Part shown: piece after piece, positions 24,617-34,117 of the stretch | Position numbering within the stretch: position 1 is the first letter of the stretch | Layout of the letters: the number at the start of each line of letters is the position of its first letter | Origin: Westiellopsis prolifica IICB1 | GTDB lineage: Bacteria; Cyanobacteriota; Cyanobacteriia; Cyanobacteriales; Nostocaceae | Length of the DNA: 34,150 nucleotides | Assembly: GCF_004323185.1 (NCBI RefSeq) | Contig: NZ_NAPS01000001.1 | Coordinates: forward strand, 733,519 to 767,668 | Direction of reading: 5' to 3' | Program-made: the position numbers and the translations under genes | Notes under the pieces: generated by a model | What the model was told of the DNA's origin: nothing | Databases searched by the model: none | The model's input: only the letters and a program-made list of their open reading frames with translations

Positions 24617-24846
24617 TCCAGTTCAAAGTCTTCAACATCATAGGAATAGAGGGGGATATGGCGTTGTTTGAGAAGTTGACGAAAAGCATTGGGTTGCATC
24701 TGGGCTAGTTGGCTAGCATATCCTAACGTTAAACGGCCTGTCTGAAACAGGTGTAATGCGACTTCTTGGCGGAACTCGCTTGAAGTTAGTCCAGATGCTT
24801 GTAGGATTTCGTCGGAGATGACAACGCTCATAGCAGGGTTTCTCAT
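24574..24846 (-). CDS. UPF0175 family antitoxin with altered C-terminus
   Basis: A 90-residue antitoxin-like protein (MSVVISDEILQASGL as the likely true N-terminus from 24831, GYASQLAQMQPNAFRQLLKQ as the helix-turn-helix-like core, YSYDVEDFELDLKNL as the usual toxin-binding end). UPF0175 proteins pair with DUF3368 PIN toxins. Here the last codons (RRSLLL) are read out of frame from toxin sequence, showing that a deletion has removed the original end of this gene, any spacer and the first half of the toxin. The antitoxin core is intact and could still act, for example on a partner elsewhere. Confidence 0.78.
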   Translation of the reverse strand: MRNPAMSVVISDEILQASGLTSSEFRQEVALHLFQTGRLTLGYASQLAQMQPNAFRQLLKQRHIPLYSYDVEDFELDLKNLRELRRSLLL

Positions 24847-24925
24847 CAGTCATACTTCTAGGGTAGTCCAAGAAGTCTCATAATCAACCTAGCTTGAAAA
24901 TGGGTGTGCAAAGAGGGATTTTCCC

Positions 24926-27802
24926 TTAAAACTCTCCCGCTAACGCAGCAACACACCGCTCACAAATTAACGGATGCTCTGCATTTTCTCCCACATGAGT
25001 AGAGTAATTCCAGCAGCGATCGCATTTTTCCCCTTCTGCTTCTAGTACACCAATTCTCCACTTATCAGCCTGCAAGTTGTATTTTGAACCTTGCAGTTTT
25101 TCTGGTGTATCCACTAATTCCACTTGGGAGGTAATGAACAAGTAGCGGAGTTCGTCTACACCGTTGCTGTTACCAGCTTCTAGTGATTTGACAGCACTTA
25201 ATAATTGTGCATCAGTGATGTAGAGCAAAATTTTCGCTTCCAGGGAGGAACCAATCATTTTTTCCACCCTAGCTTGTTCTAAAACTTTATTGACATCAAG
25301 ACGAATATCACGCAATTGTTGCCAAAAAGCTGCTAGTTCTGAATTATGCCAGTTTTGCTGCAAATCTACCCAACCAGATTCAAATACTGATTTGTAAGGA
25401 GTATTGTAGGGAAGATATTGCCAGATATCCTCAGCTAAGTGAGATAATACGGGTGCGATCGCTCTAGCTAAATTTTCCAGTGCATACCAATACACTGTCT
25501 GACAACTGCGACGGCGCAAAGCATTAGCATTACTGATGTACAACCTATCTTTGGCGATATCCATATAAAAGTTGGATAAATCCACCACGCAGAAGTTTTG
25601 TACTGTTTGGAAAAACCGGAAGAATTGGAAGCTATCAAAAGCTTCTGTGACTTCTTGGAAAACTTCTGTCATCCGGTGCAGCATGTATTTATCTAGCTGC
25701 GGTAATTGCTCATAGGGTACAGCATCTGTTTCTGGGTCAAAATCATGTAAATTACCCAGTAAATTTTTCGCAGTATTACGAATTTTGTTACGGATATCAA
25801 CCAGTTGTTTAATGATATTGCTACCCAGGCGCTGATCAGAAGTGTAATCTACCGATGACACCCACAATCGCAAAACATCAGCACCATAAGCAGGGTCTTT
25901 TTTCTGGTCTTTACCTCCCTCAATCACCATATTTGGGTCAACGACATTTCCCAGAGACTTACTCATTTTTCGCCCCTGTTCGTCGAGGGTAAAGCCATGA
26001 GTCAACACAGTTTTGTATGGCGCACAGTTGTTAACCGCGACACTGGTGAGCAAACTCGACTGAAACCAACCCCGATGCTGGTCTGAACCTTCTAAATATA
26101 CATCCGCAGGATACCGTAATTCTGGACGTTGCTTGAGTACAGCTGCCCAAGATGAGCCAGAATCAAACCACACATCCATCGTATCTGTACCTTTACGGTA
26201 GGTGCGGCCGTTATTGCGATATGGTTCTGGTAATAATTCCTCAACTGATAATTCCCACCAAGCATCGGAACCTTTTTCAGCAATAATTGCTTGTACGTGG
26301 GCGATGGTTTCCTCATTCAGCAATGGCTCACCGTTGGCTTCGTCGTAAAATACTGGAATTGGTACACCCCAACTGCGCTGACGGGAGATACACCAGTCAG
26401 AACGGTCTGCAACCATCGGTGTGATTCTATTTTCACCTTGAGCAGGAATCCATTTTGCAGAAGCGATCGCTTTGAGTGCTTCTTCGCGGAATCCTTCTAC
26501 TGAAGCAAACCACTGTTCTGTGGCGCGGAAAATAGTTGGTTTCTTGGTTCGCCAGTCGTAAGGATACTTATGCAGGTAGGGTTCCTCTTTCAACAAAGAA
26601 CCAGCAGCGCTCAAAGCATCAATTACCGCCTGGTTTCCATCACCAAGCACATTCAACCCAGCAAACTGTCCTGCTTCATCAGTAAAATTACCATTATCAT
26701 CAACTGGCGCTAAGACAGGTAGACCATAACGCTGACCGACAATGTAGTCTTCTTGACCGTGACCCGGCGCAGTGTGGACTAAGCCAGTACCAGACTCAGT
26801 GGTTACATAATCGCCACCAATCACAATTGGGCTTTCACGGTCATATAAAGAATGACGGTAAGTAGAATGTTCTAAATCTTTCCCTTTAACTGTGGTTTTT
26901 ACTGTTAACTGAGTTTCCAGTGTGGCAGATAGGCGTTCTACCAAATCCACAGCAACTATTAAATATTTAAACCCGGTTTTTTCCTGTGGTGCGGTAACTT
27001 CTACAACTGCGTAGTTAAGTTCTGGATTCAATGCCACAGCTAAGTTAGCAGGAATTGTCCAAGGTGTAGTTGTCCAAATTGCTACAGCTAAGTCTGGTAG
27101 AAATTCTGTTAATTTCGATTTGCTTGCTGCCGATAAACTCGTCACCTCAAAAGCGACGTAGATACTGCGGGAAGTATGACCTTCTGGATATTCTAACTCT
27201 GCTTCTGCCAAAGCTGTTTTAGAACTGGGACTCCAGTGTACTGGCTTCAAACCACGATAAATGTAACCTTTTAACACCATCTGTCCGAATACACCGATTT
27301 GTGCGGCTTCATATTCTGGTGTCAAAGTTAAATAAGGATGTTCCCAATCACCCCAAACTCCATAGCGTTTAAAGCTATTGCGCTGTTCATTGACAGCATT
27401 GAGAGCAAATTCTTTAGCTTTTTGTCGTAGTTGTAAAGGAGTCAAGTTTTGCCGTTCGGCGGCTTTCATATTTTGTAAAACTTTTAACTCAATTGGCAAA
27501 CCGTGACAGTCCCAACCAGGCACATAACGAACTTTACGACCACGTAACAGTTGGTAGCGATTAATAATATCTTTGAGAATTTTATTTAAAGCATGACCAA
27601 TATGCAGAGAGCCGTTTGCATAGGGAGGCCCATCATGCAGTATAAATAATTCGCCGGGATTATTTTGGGATAAGCGATCGTAGACTTTATTTTCTTCCCA
27701 AAATTTTTGAATTTCGGGTTCACGCTTGCCAGCGTTTGCCCGCATATCAAATTTAGTTTTGGGTAGGTTTACAGTATCTTTATAACTTCCAGTTTCTGTC
27801 AC
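24926..27802 (-). CDS. ileS: Isoleucyl-tRNA synthetase
   Basis: A 958-residue class I synthetase that charges tRNA-Ile and edits misactivated valine. The HIGH motif is in DGPPYANGSLHIGHALNK (about residues 57-74), KMSKS is in DEQGRKMSKSLGNV, and the C-terminal zinc knuckle CDRCWNYSTHV with a second pair ICERC is present, as in bacterial-type IleS. TTTPWTIPANLAVALNP marks the editing domain region. No T-box leader is seen upstream. A tandem repeat array lies about 190 bases upstream of the start. Confidence 0.98.
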   Translation of the reverse strand: MTETGSYKDTVNLPKTKFDMRANAGKREPEIQKFWEENKVYDRLSQNNPGELFILHDGPPYANGSLHIGHALNKILKDIINRYQLLRGRKVRYVPGWDCHGLPIELKVLQNMKAAERQNLTPLQLRQKAKEFALNAVNEQRNSFKRYGVWGDWEHPYLTLTPEYEAAQIGVFGQMVLKGYIYRGLKPVHWSPSSKTALAEAELEYPEGHTSRSIYVAFEVTSLSAASKSKLTEFLPDLAVAIWTTTPWTIPANLAVALNPELNYAVVEVTAPQEKTGFKYLIVAVDLVERLSATLETQLTVKTTVKGKDLEHSTYRHSLYDRESPIVIGGDYVTTESGTGLVHTAPGHGQEDYIVGQRYGLPVLAPVDDNGNFTDEAGQFAGLNVLGDGNQAVIDALSAAGSLLKEEPYLHKYPYDWRTKKPTIFRATEQWFASVEGFREEALKAIASAKWIPAQGENRITPMVADRSDWCISRQRSWGVPIPVFYDEANGEPLLNEETIAHVQAIIAEKGSDAWWELSVEELLPEPYRNNGRTYRKGTDTMDVWFDSGSSWAAVLKQRPELRYPADVYLEGSDQHRGWFQSSLLTSVAVNNCAPYKTVLTHGFTLDEQGRKMSKSLGNVVDPNMVIEGGKDQKKDPAYGADVLRLWVSSVDYTSDQRLGSNIIKQLVDIRNKIRNTAKNLLGNLHDFDPETDAVPYEQLPQLDKYMLHRMTEVFQEVTEAFDSFQFFRFFQTVQNFCVVDLSNFYMDIAKDRLYISNANALRRRSCQTVYWYALENLARAIAPVLSHLAEDIWQYLPYNTPYKSVFESGWVDLQQNWHNSELAAFWQQLRDIRLDVNKVLEQARVEKMIGSSLEAKILLYITDAQLLSAVKSLEAGNSNGVDELRYLFITSQVELVDTPEKLQGSKYNLQADKWRIGVLEAEGEKCDRCWNYSTHVGENAEHPLICERCVAALAGEF

Positions 27803-27989
27803 AGTTTCATGCCTGAATTAGCAGCAAATGATGTTCCAATAATTATAGAATCCCCATGCCCAGAACGGCTAATGTCGAATTGATTTTATAAGAGTAAGCA
27901 TTATTTGTCTTTGTTGTTGATACAGTACGACATTCTAACAATAGTATTTGCGTACTTAATATATTGCACCTAGCCCGAAATTAAAATTT

Positions 27990-28136
27990 GACCCACATTA
28001 CGAATGTATCGACTTACATTACGATTGTATCGACCCACATTACGAATGTATCGACCCACATTACGAATGTATCGACCCACATTACGAATGTATCGACCTA
28101 CATTACGATTGTATCGACCTACATTACGAATGCAGC
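27990..28136. repeat. Seven 21-bp tandem repeats with internal dyad
   Basis: Exactly seven contiguous units of GACCCACATTACGAATGTATC-type sequence (starts at 27990, 28011, 28032, 28053, 28074, 28095 and 28116). Each contains the dyad ACATT-ACG-AATGT or a one-base variant. Because 21 is a multiple of three the array stays open in frame, but no convincing gene results. It lies between ileS and a MITE cluster. Resemblance to iterated protein-binding sites is noted, but function is unknown. Confidence 0.95.
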
Positions 28137-28209
28137 CGTCTATACAGTTGATTTGAGAACATCTTTGATATTGACAGACCCAGACCCCTCAGAAATAATG
28201 ACACAAATC

Positions 28210-28601
28210 ACTAGTGGTCTGACAAGTCAACTTTGATCGGTAAACCAATTTCTCATCTTATCCTCTCCTCCTCTTCCTCTGCGTTCTCTCTCTTGAAAAG
28301 CTTTGATCGCCGGAAGCCGGCGCTCAAACTTTTCGCTGCTTCCTCTGCGGTTCGTTCTTTTACCCCTCAAAGTTAGGTTGACAGAGTACTAGTAGTCCGC
28401 CACACAAAGTATGCTAGGTAAAGGAATGTAGACGCGACAGCGGCTTGCCGTAGGCTACCGCCAAGGCGCCTTAGACGCGCAAGCGGCTACCTGCACCAAG
28501 CCACTACGTGTCTACCGTAAGGTAGTGCGCCAAGAGAAGAGGAAAAGAAGGTGAGTCTAAAATTGGTTTACCCAGCAAAGTTGCTGTGGCGGACTACTAG
28601 T
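28210..28601. mobile_element. Cluster of MITEs with ACTAGTAGTCCGCC ends
   Basis: One full element at 28388-28601 has inverted ends: ACTAGTAGTCCGCCACACAA at the left and, read on the minus strand, ACTAGTAGTCCGCCACAGCA at the right. A third diverged copy of the end at 28210-28250 (ACTAGTGGTCTGACAAGTCA, then AACTTTGATCGGTAAACCAA) has the left orientation and matches the far right end over about 40 bases. So either a longer element (28210-28601) holds a younger one or two copies sit in tandem. The interior contains two TAGACGCG-type repeats (about 28429 and 28481) and a GCCGG-AAG-CCGGC hairpin. No coding region is seen. Confidence 0.75.
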
Positions 28602-28789
28602 TGCGATCGCAAGAGTATTCGATTCGACTTACATCTAAATTTATATTATGCGTATATTTACTATATAAAAATGATTTATTTAACTTGACTCACCAATATT
28701 GAGTATTACGAATTTCATAGTAATTATTCTTAGGTATTTTTTTCGCTACACTAGAAAATAATCCACTTAACATACTACTTGTTGCGATT

Positions 28790-28972
28790 ATGGAATCAGT
28801 TATCGTGGTCGCGCTAATCATTGGTTTCGTGTTGCTCATTACGCCACGCTCAAAGTCATCATCGAAATCGAAAACCTGTAATTGCCCACTTTATGATACA
28901 TGTCAGCACAAAGAATCAATCGAGAAAATTATGAACGGCGATCAAGCAAATACTCGTGATTCAAATAAATAG
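28790..28972 (+). CDS. Small single-helix membrane protein, hypothetical
   Basis: 60 residues: an N-terminal hydrophobic helix (VIVVALIIGFVLLI), a basic serine/lysine linker, then NCPLYDTCQHKESIEKI with three cysteines counting the C of KTCNC, which could bind a metal or form disulphides. The helix-then-basic-segment order suggests a cytoplasmic C-terminus. The ATG follows TTGCGATT with no clear Shine-Dalgarno. I do not recognise a family; the composition and lack of repeats make it more likely real than chance. Confidence 0.5.
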   Translation: MESVIVVALIIGFVLLITPRSKSSSKSKTCNCPLYDTCQHKESIEKIMNGDQANTRDSNK

Positions 28973-29015
28973 ATACATTTAATTAAGTGACATAAGTTTT
29001 TCCCGTTTGCGATCT

Positions 29016-29055
29016 AAAAAAGAGAAAGCTGAAAACTTTATGCCTCCAGCTTTCT
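29016..29055 (-). terminator. Terminator of ycf66
   Basis: On the minus strand AGAAAGCTG (29047-29055) pairs with CAGCTTTCT (29023-29031) and is followed by CTTTTTTAG. It lies just downstream of the ycf66 stop. Confidence 0.85.
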
Positions 29056-29072
29056 GAGTATTTATATCATAT

Positions 29073-29837
29073 TTAACTAGTGCGATCGCTCGGCGGTATT
29101 TGCTCAGGTGGTGCTTCTGCTGGTGGCGCAAGTTCGGCATCAGGAGCAATTTCTTCCACAGGAATATTTTCTAATTTTTCTGCTGTTTCTTCTGCTTTTA
29201 CAGCAGCTTCTTTTGCAGCTTCTACCAACTCAGGTGATGGGGGATGGGGTGGAATTGCTTCTGCTACAGTCTCTGTTGTGACTTCAGTGTCAGTAGTAAC
29301 GGACGTATCTGTAGGTTGTTCTAAAGTTGTGCTTGCTTCTGGTGTTGGTTCATCTGTAGTAGTACGATGATCAACAATTTCAACCATTGAGTTTTCTGTC
29401 GGTTGAGGAGTTTCTGGTGTCTTTTTGCTCACAGTCTCTTGCACACGGTTCTTTGCACCAGAGAAAATTCCACCAATACTACTCTGTATCTGCCCTAAGC
29501 GTTGGGGAAGCGACAATTTAGTAACCTGTTCTTGAATAGTATTTTGTACCGCTTCCGTACTAGGTACAGGAGTTTGTTGTGCAGAAGGTGCTAACTGACG
29601 ACGTAATGAAAGTGTTTGCCAACCAAACCAAACTAAAAGCGCCACACTAGCAATATGACCTAGTAAAAGACCTCCGGTAATACGTGGTGCAAACACCCAT
29701 AACATCAACGCGTAAAACAGTCCTACACCACTCCAAATAAAATCATTTTTACGGTGAATTTCTGGGAAAAAGAAAGCCGCTAAGTAAATGGCTATACTAC
29801 CAAGACCGACTGTCAGTGCTAGGACATTTGCCAGCAT
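29073..29837 (-). CDS. ycf66: Ycf66 family membrane protein
   Basis: A 254-residue protein whose first 85 residues form three membrane helices (VLALTVGLGSIAIYLAAFFF, IWSGVGLFYALMLWVFA, GLLLGHIASVALLVWFGW) with the Ycf66 sequence pattern. The remainder is a low-complexity acidic and Pro/Thr/Glu-rich cytoplasmic tail (EVTTETVAEAIPPHPPSPE, EKLENIPVEEIAPDAELAPP). Ycf66 is conserved in cyanobacteria and some plastids; its role is not known. The tail length varies strongly in the family. It has its own terminator, and an STRR array lies directly upstream. Confidence 0.9.
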   Translation of the reverse strand: MLANVLALTVGLGSIAIYLAAFFFPEIHRKNDFIWSGVGLFYALMLWVFAPRITGGLLLGHIASVALLVWFGWQTLSLRRQLAPSAQQTPVPSTEAVQNTIQEQVTKLSLPQRLGQIQSSIGGIFSGAKNRVQETVSKKTPETPQPTENSMVEIVDHRTTTDEPTPEASTTLEQPTDTSVTTDTEVTTETVAEAIPPHPPSPELVEAAKEAAVKAEETAEKLENIPVEEIAPDAELAPPAEAPPEQIPPSDRTS

Positions 29838-29867
29838 TTCGTGTTTCTCCTTAACTACGTCATTATC

Positions 29868-30030
29868 GGGGATCGGGGATCAGGGATCGGGGATCGGGGA
29901 TCAGGGATCGGGGATCGGTTATTAATCTTTGACCAATGACCATTGTACAGACGCGTAGACGCTCGTAAGAGCGGCTTCAAGGTAAGAGTATCATCGCGTC
30001 TCTAATGACCAATGACACTTGACCATTAAC
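29868..30030. repeat. GGGATCG and TGACCAA STRRs upstream of ycf66
   Basis: Six to seven GGGATCG/GGGATCA heptamers (29868-29918), then TGACCAA units (29928-29945 and 30002-30030) around a nested palindromic repeat. This fills most of the divergent space between ycf66 and gnd, which otherwise shows no gene; their promoters must lie at its edges. Confidence 0.88.
29944..30004. repeat. AGACGCGA palindrome with a 36-bp nested insertion
   Basis: The outer parts TGTACAGACGCG (29944-29955) and CATCGCGTCTCTA (29992-30004) are identical to the two halves of the repeat at 13027-13056. Between them are 36 bases (29956-29991: TAGACGCTCGTAAGAGCGGC, then TTCAAGGTAAGAGTAT) where the other copy has AGGAA. 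The inserted block resembles the 29-bp block at 9458-9486. Confidence 0.85.
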
Positions 30031-30199
30031 TAATTTTGCAAGAGAAGTGTTGATTTCGATACAAATTAAAATTAATTATCTGTGTAAGTTGTGCATTTCT
30101 ACTCTGTCGCTGAACTTTTAATGTCTTCTTTAGGGGAGAAGCGAAAATCTCGGACTACCCTTAAAGATAAAAGATCACGAAGAGTTAGCCAAAAAATCT

Positions 30200-31630
30200 A
30201 TGACACTACAAAGCTTTGGTGTGATTGGCTTGGCCGTCATGGGGGAAAACATCGCTCTCAATGTTGAGCGTAATGGCTTCCCTATTGCCGTTTACAACCG
30301 CTCACGAGAAAAAACTGATAAGTTCATGGCGGAGCGTGCCCAGGGCAGAAACGCTAAAGCTGCTTTTACCCTGGAAGAGTTTGTCGCTTCTCTAGAACGT
30401 CCCAGAAGAATCCTTATCATGGTACAGGCTGGTAAACCTGTGGATGCAGTGATTGCCCAGCTCAAACCTTTGCTTGATGAAGGCGACATTATTATTGACG
30501 GCGGTAACTCTTGGTTTGAAGATACTGACAGACGTACTCAAGAACTGGAACCTGCTGGATTCCGGTACATTGGTATGGGTGTGAGTGGTGGTGAGGAAGG
30601 GGCGCTCAATGGCCCTTCTTTAATGCCAGGTGGTACTGAAAGCTCTTATCAGTATCTATCGCCGATTTTCAATAAAATTGCCGCTCAAGTTGATGATGGT
30701 CCTTGTGTTACCTATATCGGCCCTGGTGGTTCTGGTCACTACGTGAAAATGGTACACAACGGCATTGAGTATGGCGATATGCAGCTAATTGCTGAAGCCT
30801 ACGATTTGCTGAAAAATGCTGGTGGATTGGATCACAATCAACTCCACGAAGTATTTACAGAGTGGAACACCACCGACGAACTCAATTCGTTTTTGATAGA
30901 GATCACCTCCAACATTTTCCCCTACATCGACCCAGATACGAATTTGCCTTTGGTCGAATTAATTGTGGACTCGGCCGGACAAAAGGGTACTGGACGCTGG
31001 ACTGTGCAGACAGCGTTGGAGTTGGGAGTTTCCATACCAACAATCACCGCAGCTGTAAACGCTCGGATTATTTCTTCATACAAGCAAGAGCGTGTAGCAG
31101 CATCCAAAGTACTTACAGGCCCTTCTGGCAAATATAACGGCGCCACCAAAGATTTTATCAACATGGTGCGTGATGCCCTGTATTGCTCAAAAATCTGTTC
31201 TTACGCTCAAGGGATGGCGTTGCTATCCAAAGCTTCACAAACATACAATTGGAATTTGAAGCTGAGTGAATTGGCGCGAATTTGGAAAGGTGGCTGTATT
31301 ATTCGTGCTGGATTCCTAAACAAGATTAAGAAGGCCTTTAACGAAGATCCAGCATTACCTAACCTGTTGTTAGCGCCAGAATTTAAGCAAACAATTCTCG
31401 ATAGACAGGCTGCTTGGCGGGAAGTATTAGCAACTGCTGCTAAATTGGGAATTCCCGTACCAGCATTTAGTGCATCTTTAGATTACTTTGATAGCTATCG
31501 TCGCGATCGCTTACCCCAAAACCTCACTCAAGCTCAACGCGACTACTTCGGCGCACATACCTACGAGCGCATTGACAAACCAGGTACTTTCCATACTGAA
31601 TGGGTTCCAATTACTGAAGTATCCCATTAA
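30200..31630 (+). CDS. gnd: 6-phosphogluconate dehydrogenase (decarboxylating)
   Basis: A 476-residue enzyme of the oxidative pentose phosphate pathway: 6-phosphogluconate + NADP+ to ribulose 5-phosphate + CO2 + NADPH. In filamentous cyanobacteria this pathway supplies reductant in the dark and to heterocysts. Motifs: Rossmann GLAVMGENIALNVERNGF with VYNRSREKT (NADP-type Arg/Lys), IIDGGNSWFEDT, GMGVSGGEEGALNGPSLMPG (signature), KMVHNGIEYGDMQ (catalytic Lys and Glu), and ILDRQAAWREVL near the C-terminus. The length is normal for the dimeric long form. It is a single gene with no zwf in view. Confidence 0.97.
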   Translation: MTLQSFGVIGLAVMGENIALNVERNGFPIAVYNRSREKTDKFMAERAQGRNAKAAFTLEEFVASLERPRRILIMVQAGKPVDAVIAQLKPLLDEGDIIIDGGNSWFEDTDRRTQELEPAGFRYIGMGVSGGEEGALNGPSLMPGGTESSYQYLSPIFNKIAAQVDDGPCVTYIGPGGSGHYVKMVHNGIEYGDMQLIAEAYDLLKNAGGLDHNQLHEVFTEWNTTDELNSFLIEITSNIFPYIDPDTNLPLVELIVDSAGQKGTGRWTVQTALELGVSIPTITAAVNARIISSYKQERVAASKVLTGPSGKYNGATKDFINMVRDALYCSKICSYAQGMALLSKASQTYNWNLKLSELARIWKGGCIIRAGFLNKIKKAFNEDPALPNLLLAPEFKQTILDRQAAWREVLATAAKLGIPVPAFSASLDYFDSYRRDRLPQNLTQAQRDYFGAHTYERIDKPGTFHTEWVPITEVSH

Positions 31631-31670
31631 ATCTTCTTCAAGTTATAAGCTGGGAAGATAAAAGTGGCCC

Positions 31671-31741
31671 CAATACTGCAAGGAATAGGATTTTTCGTCA
31701 GATTTTTGGGGTTGTAGAGACGCGATATATCGCGTCTCTAC
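31671..31741. mobile_element. Truncated member of the CAATACNG MITE family
   Basis: It starts CAATACTGCAAGG, continues AATAGGATTTTTCGTC and ends at a perfect 28-bp palindrome (31714-31741, arms GTAGAGACGCGATA) identical in arm sequence to 738-765. The opposite terminal repeat is absent. It lies 20 bases before an intact member. With that element it occupies most of the 31631-31961 gap. Confidence 0.8.
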
Positions 31742-31760
31742 TTTTTTGAAATCACAATGT

Positions 31761-31885
31761 ATTTATATTCCAATACGGTTGGTGTTAAGGATTTTTAGTA
31801 CCGAAAATTGATCTGGCCAGACGCGAAATTTCGCGTCTGGTACAAAGAATTTTGGGCTTATCACCAAGCGTATTGATTTATATTC
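31761..31885. mobile_element. Intact MITE with 10-bp target site duplication
   Basis: A 105-bp element at 31771-31875 has imperfect inverted ends (CAATACGGTTGGTGTTAAG and CTTATCACCAAGCGTATTG) and a 24-bp core palindrome at 31817-31840 (CCAGACGCGAAA arms). It is flanked exactly by ATTTATATTC on both sides (31761-31770, 31876-31885). This second independent case confirms the 10-bp duplication seen at 685-818. Confidence 0.9.
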
Positions 31886-31900
31886 CTTATAAATCCAATA

Positions 31901-31939
31901 AAAAAACAGCCGCATCCACAAGGGAAACAGCTGTTTTTT
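31901..31939. terminator. Bidirectional terminator between gnd and groEL
   Basis: AAAAAACAGC (31901-31910) and GCTGTTTTTT (31930-31939) form a perfect 10-bp stem with A/T runs on both sides, 22 bases after the groEL stop. Confidence 0.88.
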
Positions 31940-31961
31940 AATATTAGATAACTACAGAATC

Positions 31962-33703
<1,742 letters not shown>

Positions 33704-34015
33704 CTAAGAAACAATCGCTAAAATGTCTTTTTCAGAAAGTAGTACGTATTCGTCGGTTCCTAGCTTGATATCGGTACCAGCATATTTGGAGTAGAGAACT
33801 TTATCCCCTACTTTCACATCCAATGCTTGACGAGAACCATCATCTTTAATTTTGCCGTCACCAACCGCAACAACTTCGCCAACTTGGGGCTTTTCTTTGG
33901 CGGTGTCGGGTAAATACAAACCACCAGCGGTTTTTTCTTCAGAGGCGCTCACTTTTACAAATACGCGATCGCCTAAAGGTTTTACAGTAGAAACGCTTAG
34001 AGATACAGCTGCCAT
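33704..34015 (-). CDS. groES: Co-chaperonin GroES
   Basis: A 103-residue 10-kDa lid of the GroEL chamber. [33 protein letters not shown] contains the mobile loop ([11 protein letters not shown]), and [33 protein letters not shown] closes the fold. It is the first gene of the groESL operon. The CIRCE operator lies 16 bases upstream of its start codon on the same transcript, and a GGAGAAA ribosome site lies between them. Confidence 0.98.
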   Translation of the reverse strand: MAAVSLSVSTVKPLGDRVFVKVSASEEKTAGGLYLPDTAKEKPQVGEVVAVGDGKIKDDGSRQALDVKVGDKVLYSKYAGTDIKLGTDEYVLLSEKDILAIVS

Positions 34016-34031
34016 ACAAATTTCTCCAGAG

Positions 34032-34058
34032 TTAGCACTCTCAACTCCTGAGTGCTAA
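34032..34058 (-). promoter_or_regulatory. CIRCE operator (HrcA binding site)
   Basis: TTAGCACTC (34032-34040), nine-base spacer, GAGTGCTAA (34050-34058): a perfect match to the CIRCE consensus. HrcA binds it and represses groESL until heat stress. The spacing to the groES start is typical. Confidence 0.98.
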
Positions 34059-34097
34059 TTTAGCGAACGACTGTATGCAATGGCAATATTTTGGGTT

Positions 34098-34113
34098 GTA
34101 CGGGTTCCCGAAC
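34098..34113 (-). promoter_or_regulatory. K-box (light-responsive groESL element)
   Basis: On the minus strand the sequence reads GTTCGG-GAAC-CCGTAC, matching the reported cyanobacterial K-box GTTCGG-NNAN-CCNNAC at every fixed position. It lies about 40 bases upstream of CIRCE, with a possible TTGCCA -35 between them. The element has been linked to light- and heat-induced groE transcription independent of HrcA. The consensus is recalled from the literature; function here is inferred. Confidence 0.75.
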
Positions 34114-34117
34114 TTTT

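Noticed and set aside
27990-28136. CRISPR array
   Set aside because: The units are contiguous 21-bp repeats with no unique spacers and no cas genes nearby.
27988-28236. An 82-codon frame through the 21-bp repeat array
   Set aside because: The frame stays open only because the repeat length is a multiple of three. The start is a TTG without a ribosome site and the sequence after the repeats is not protein-like.
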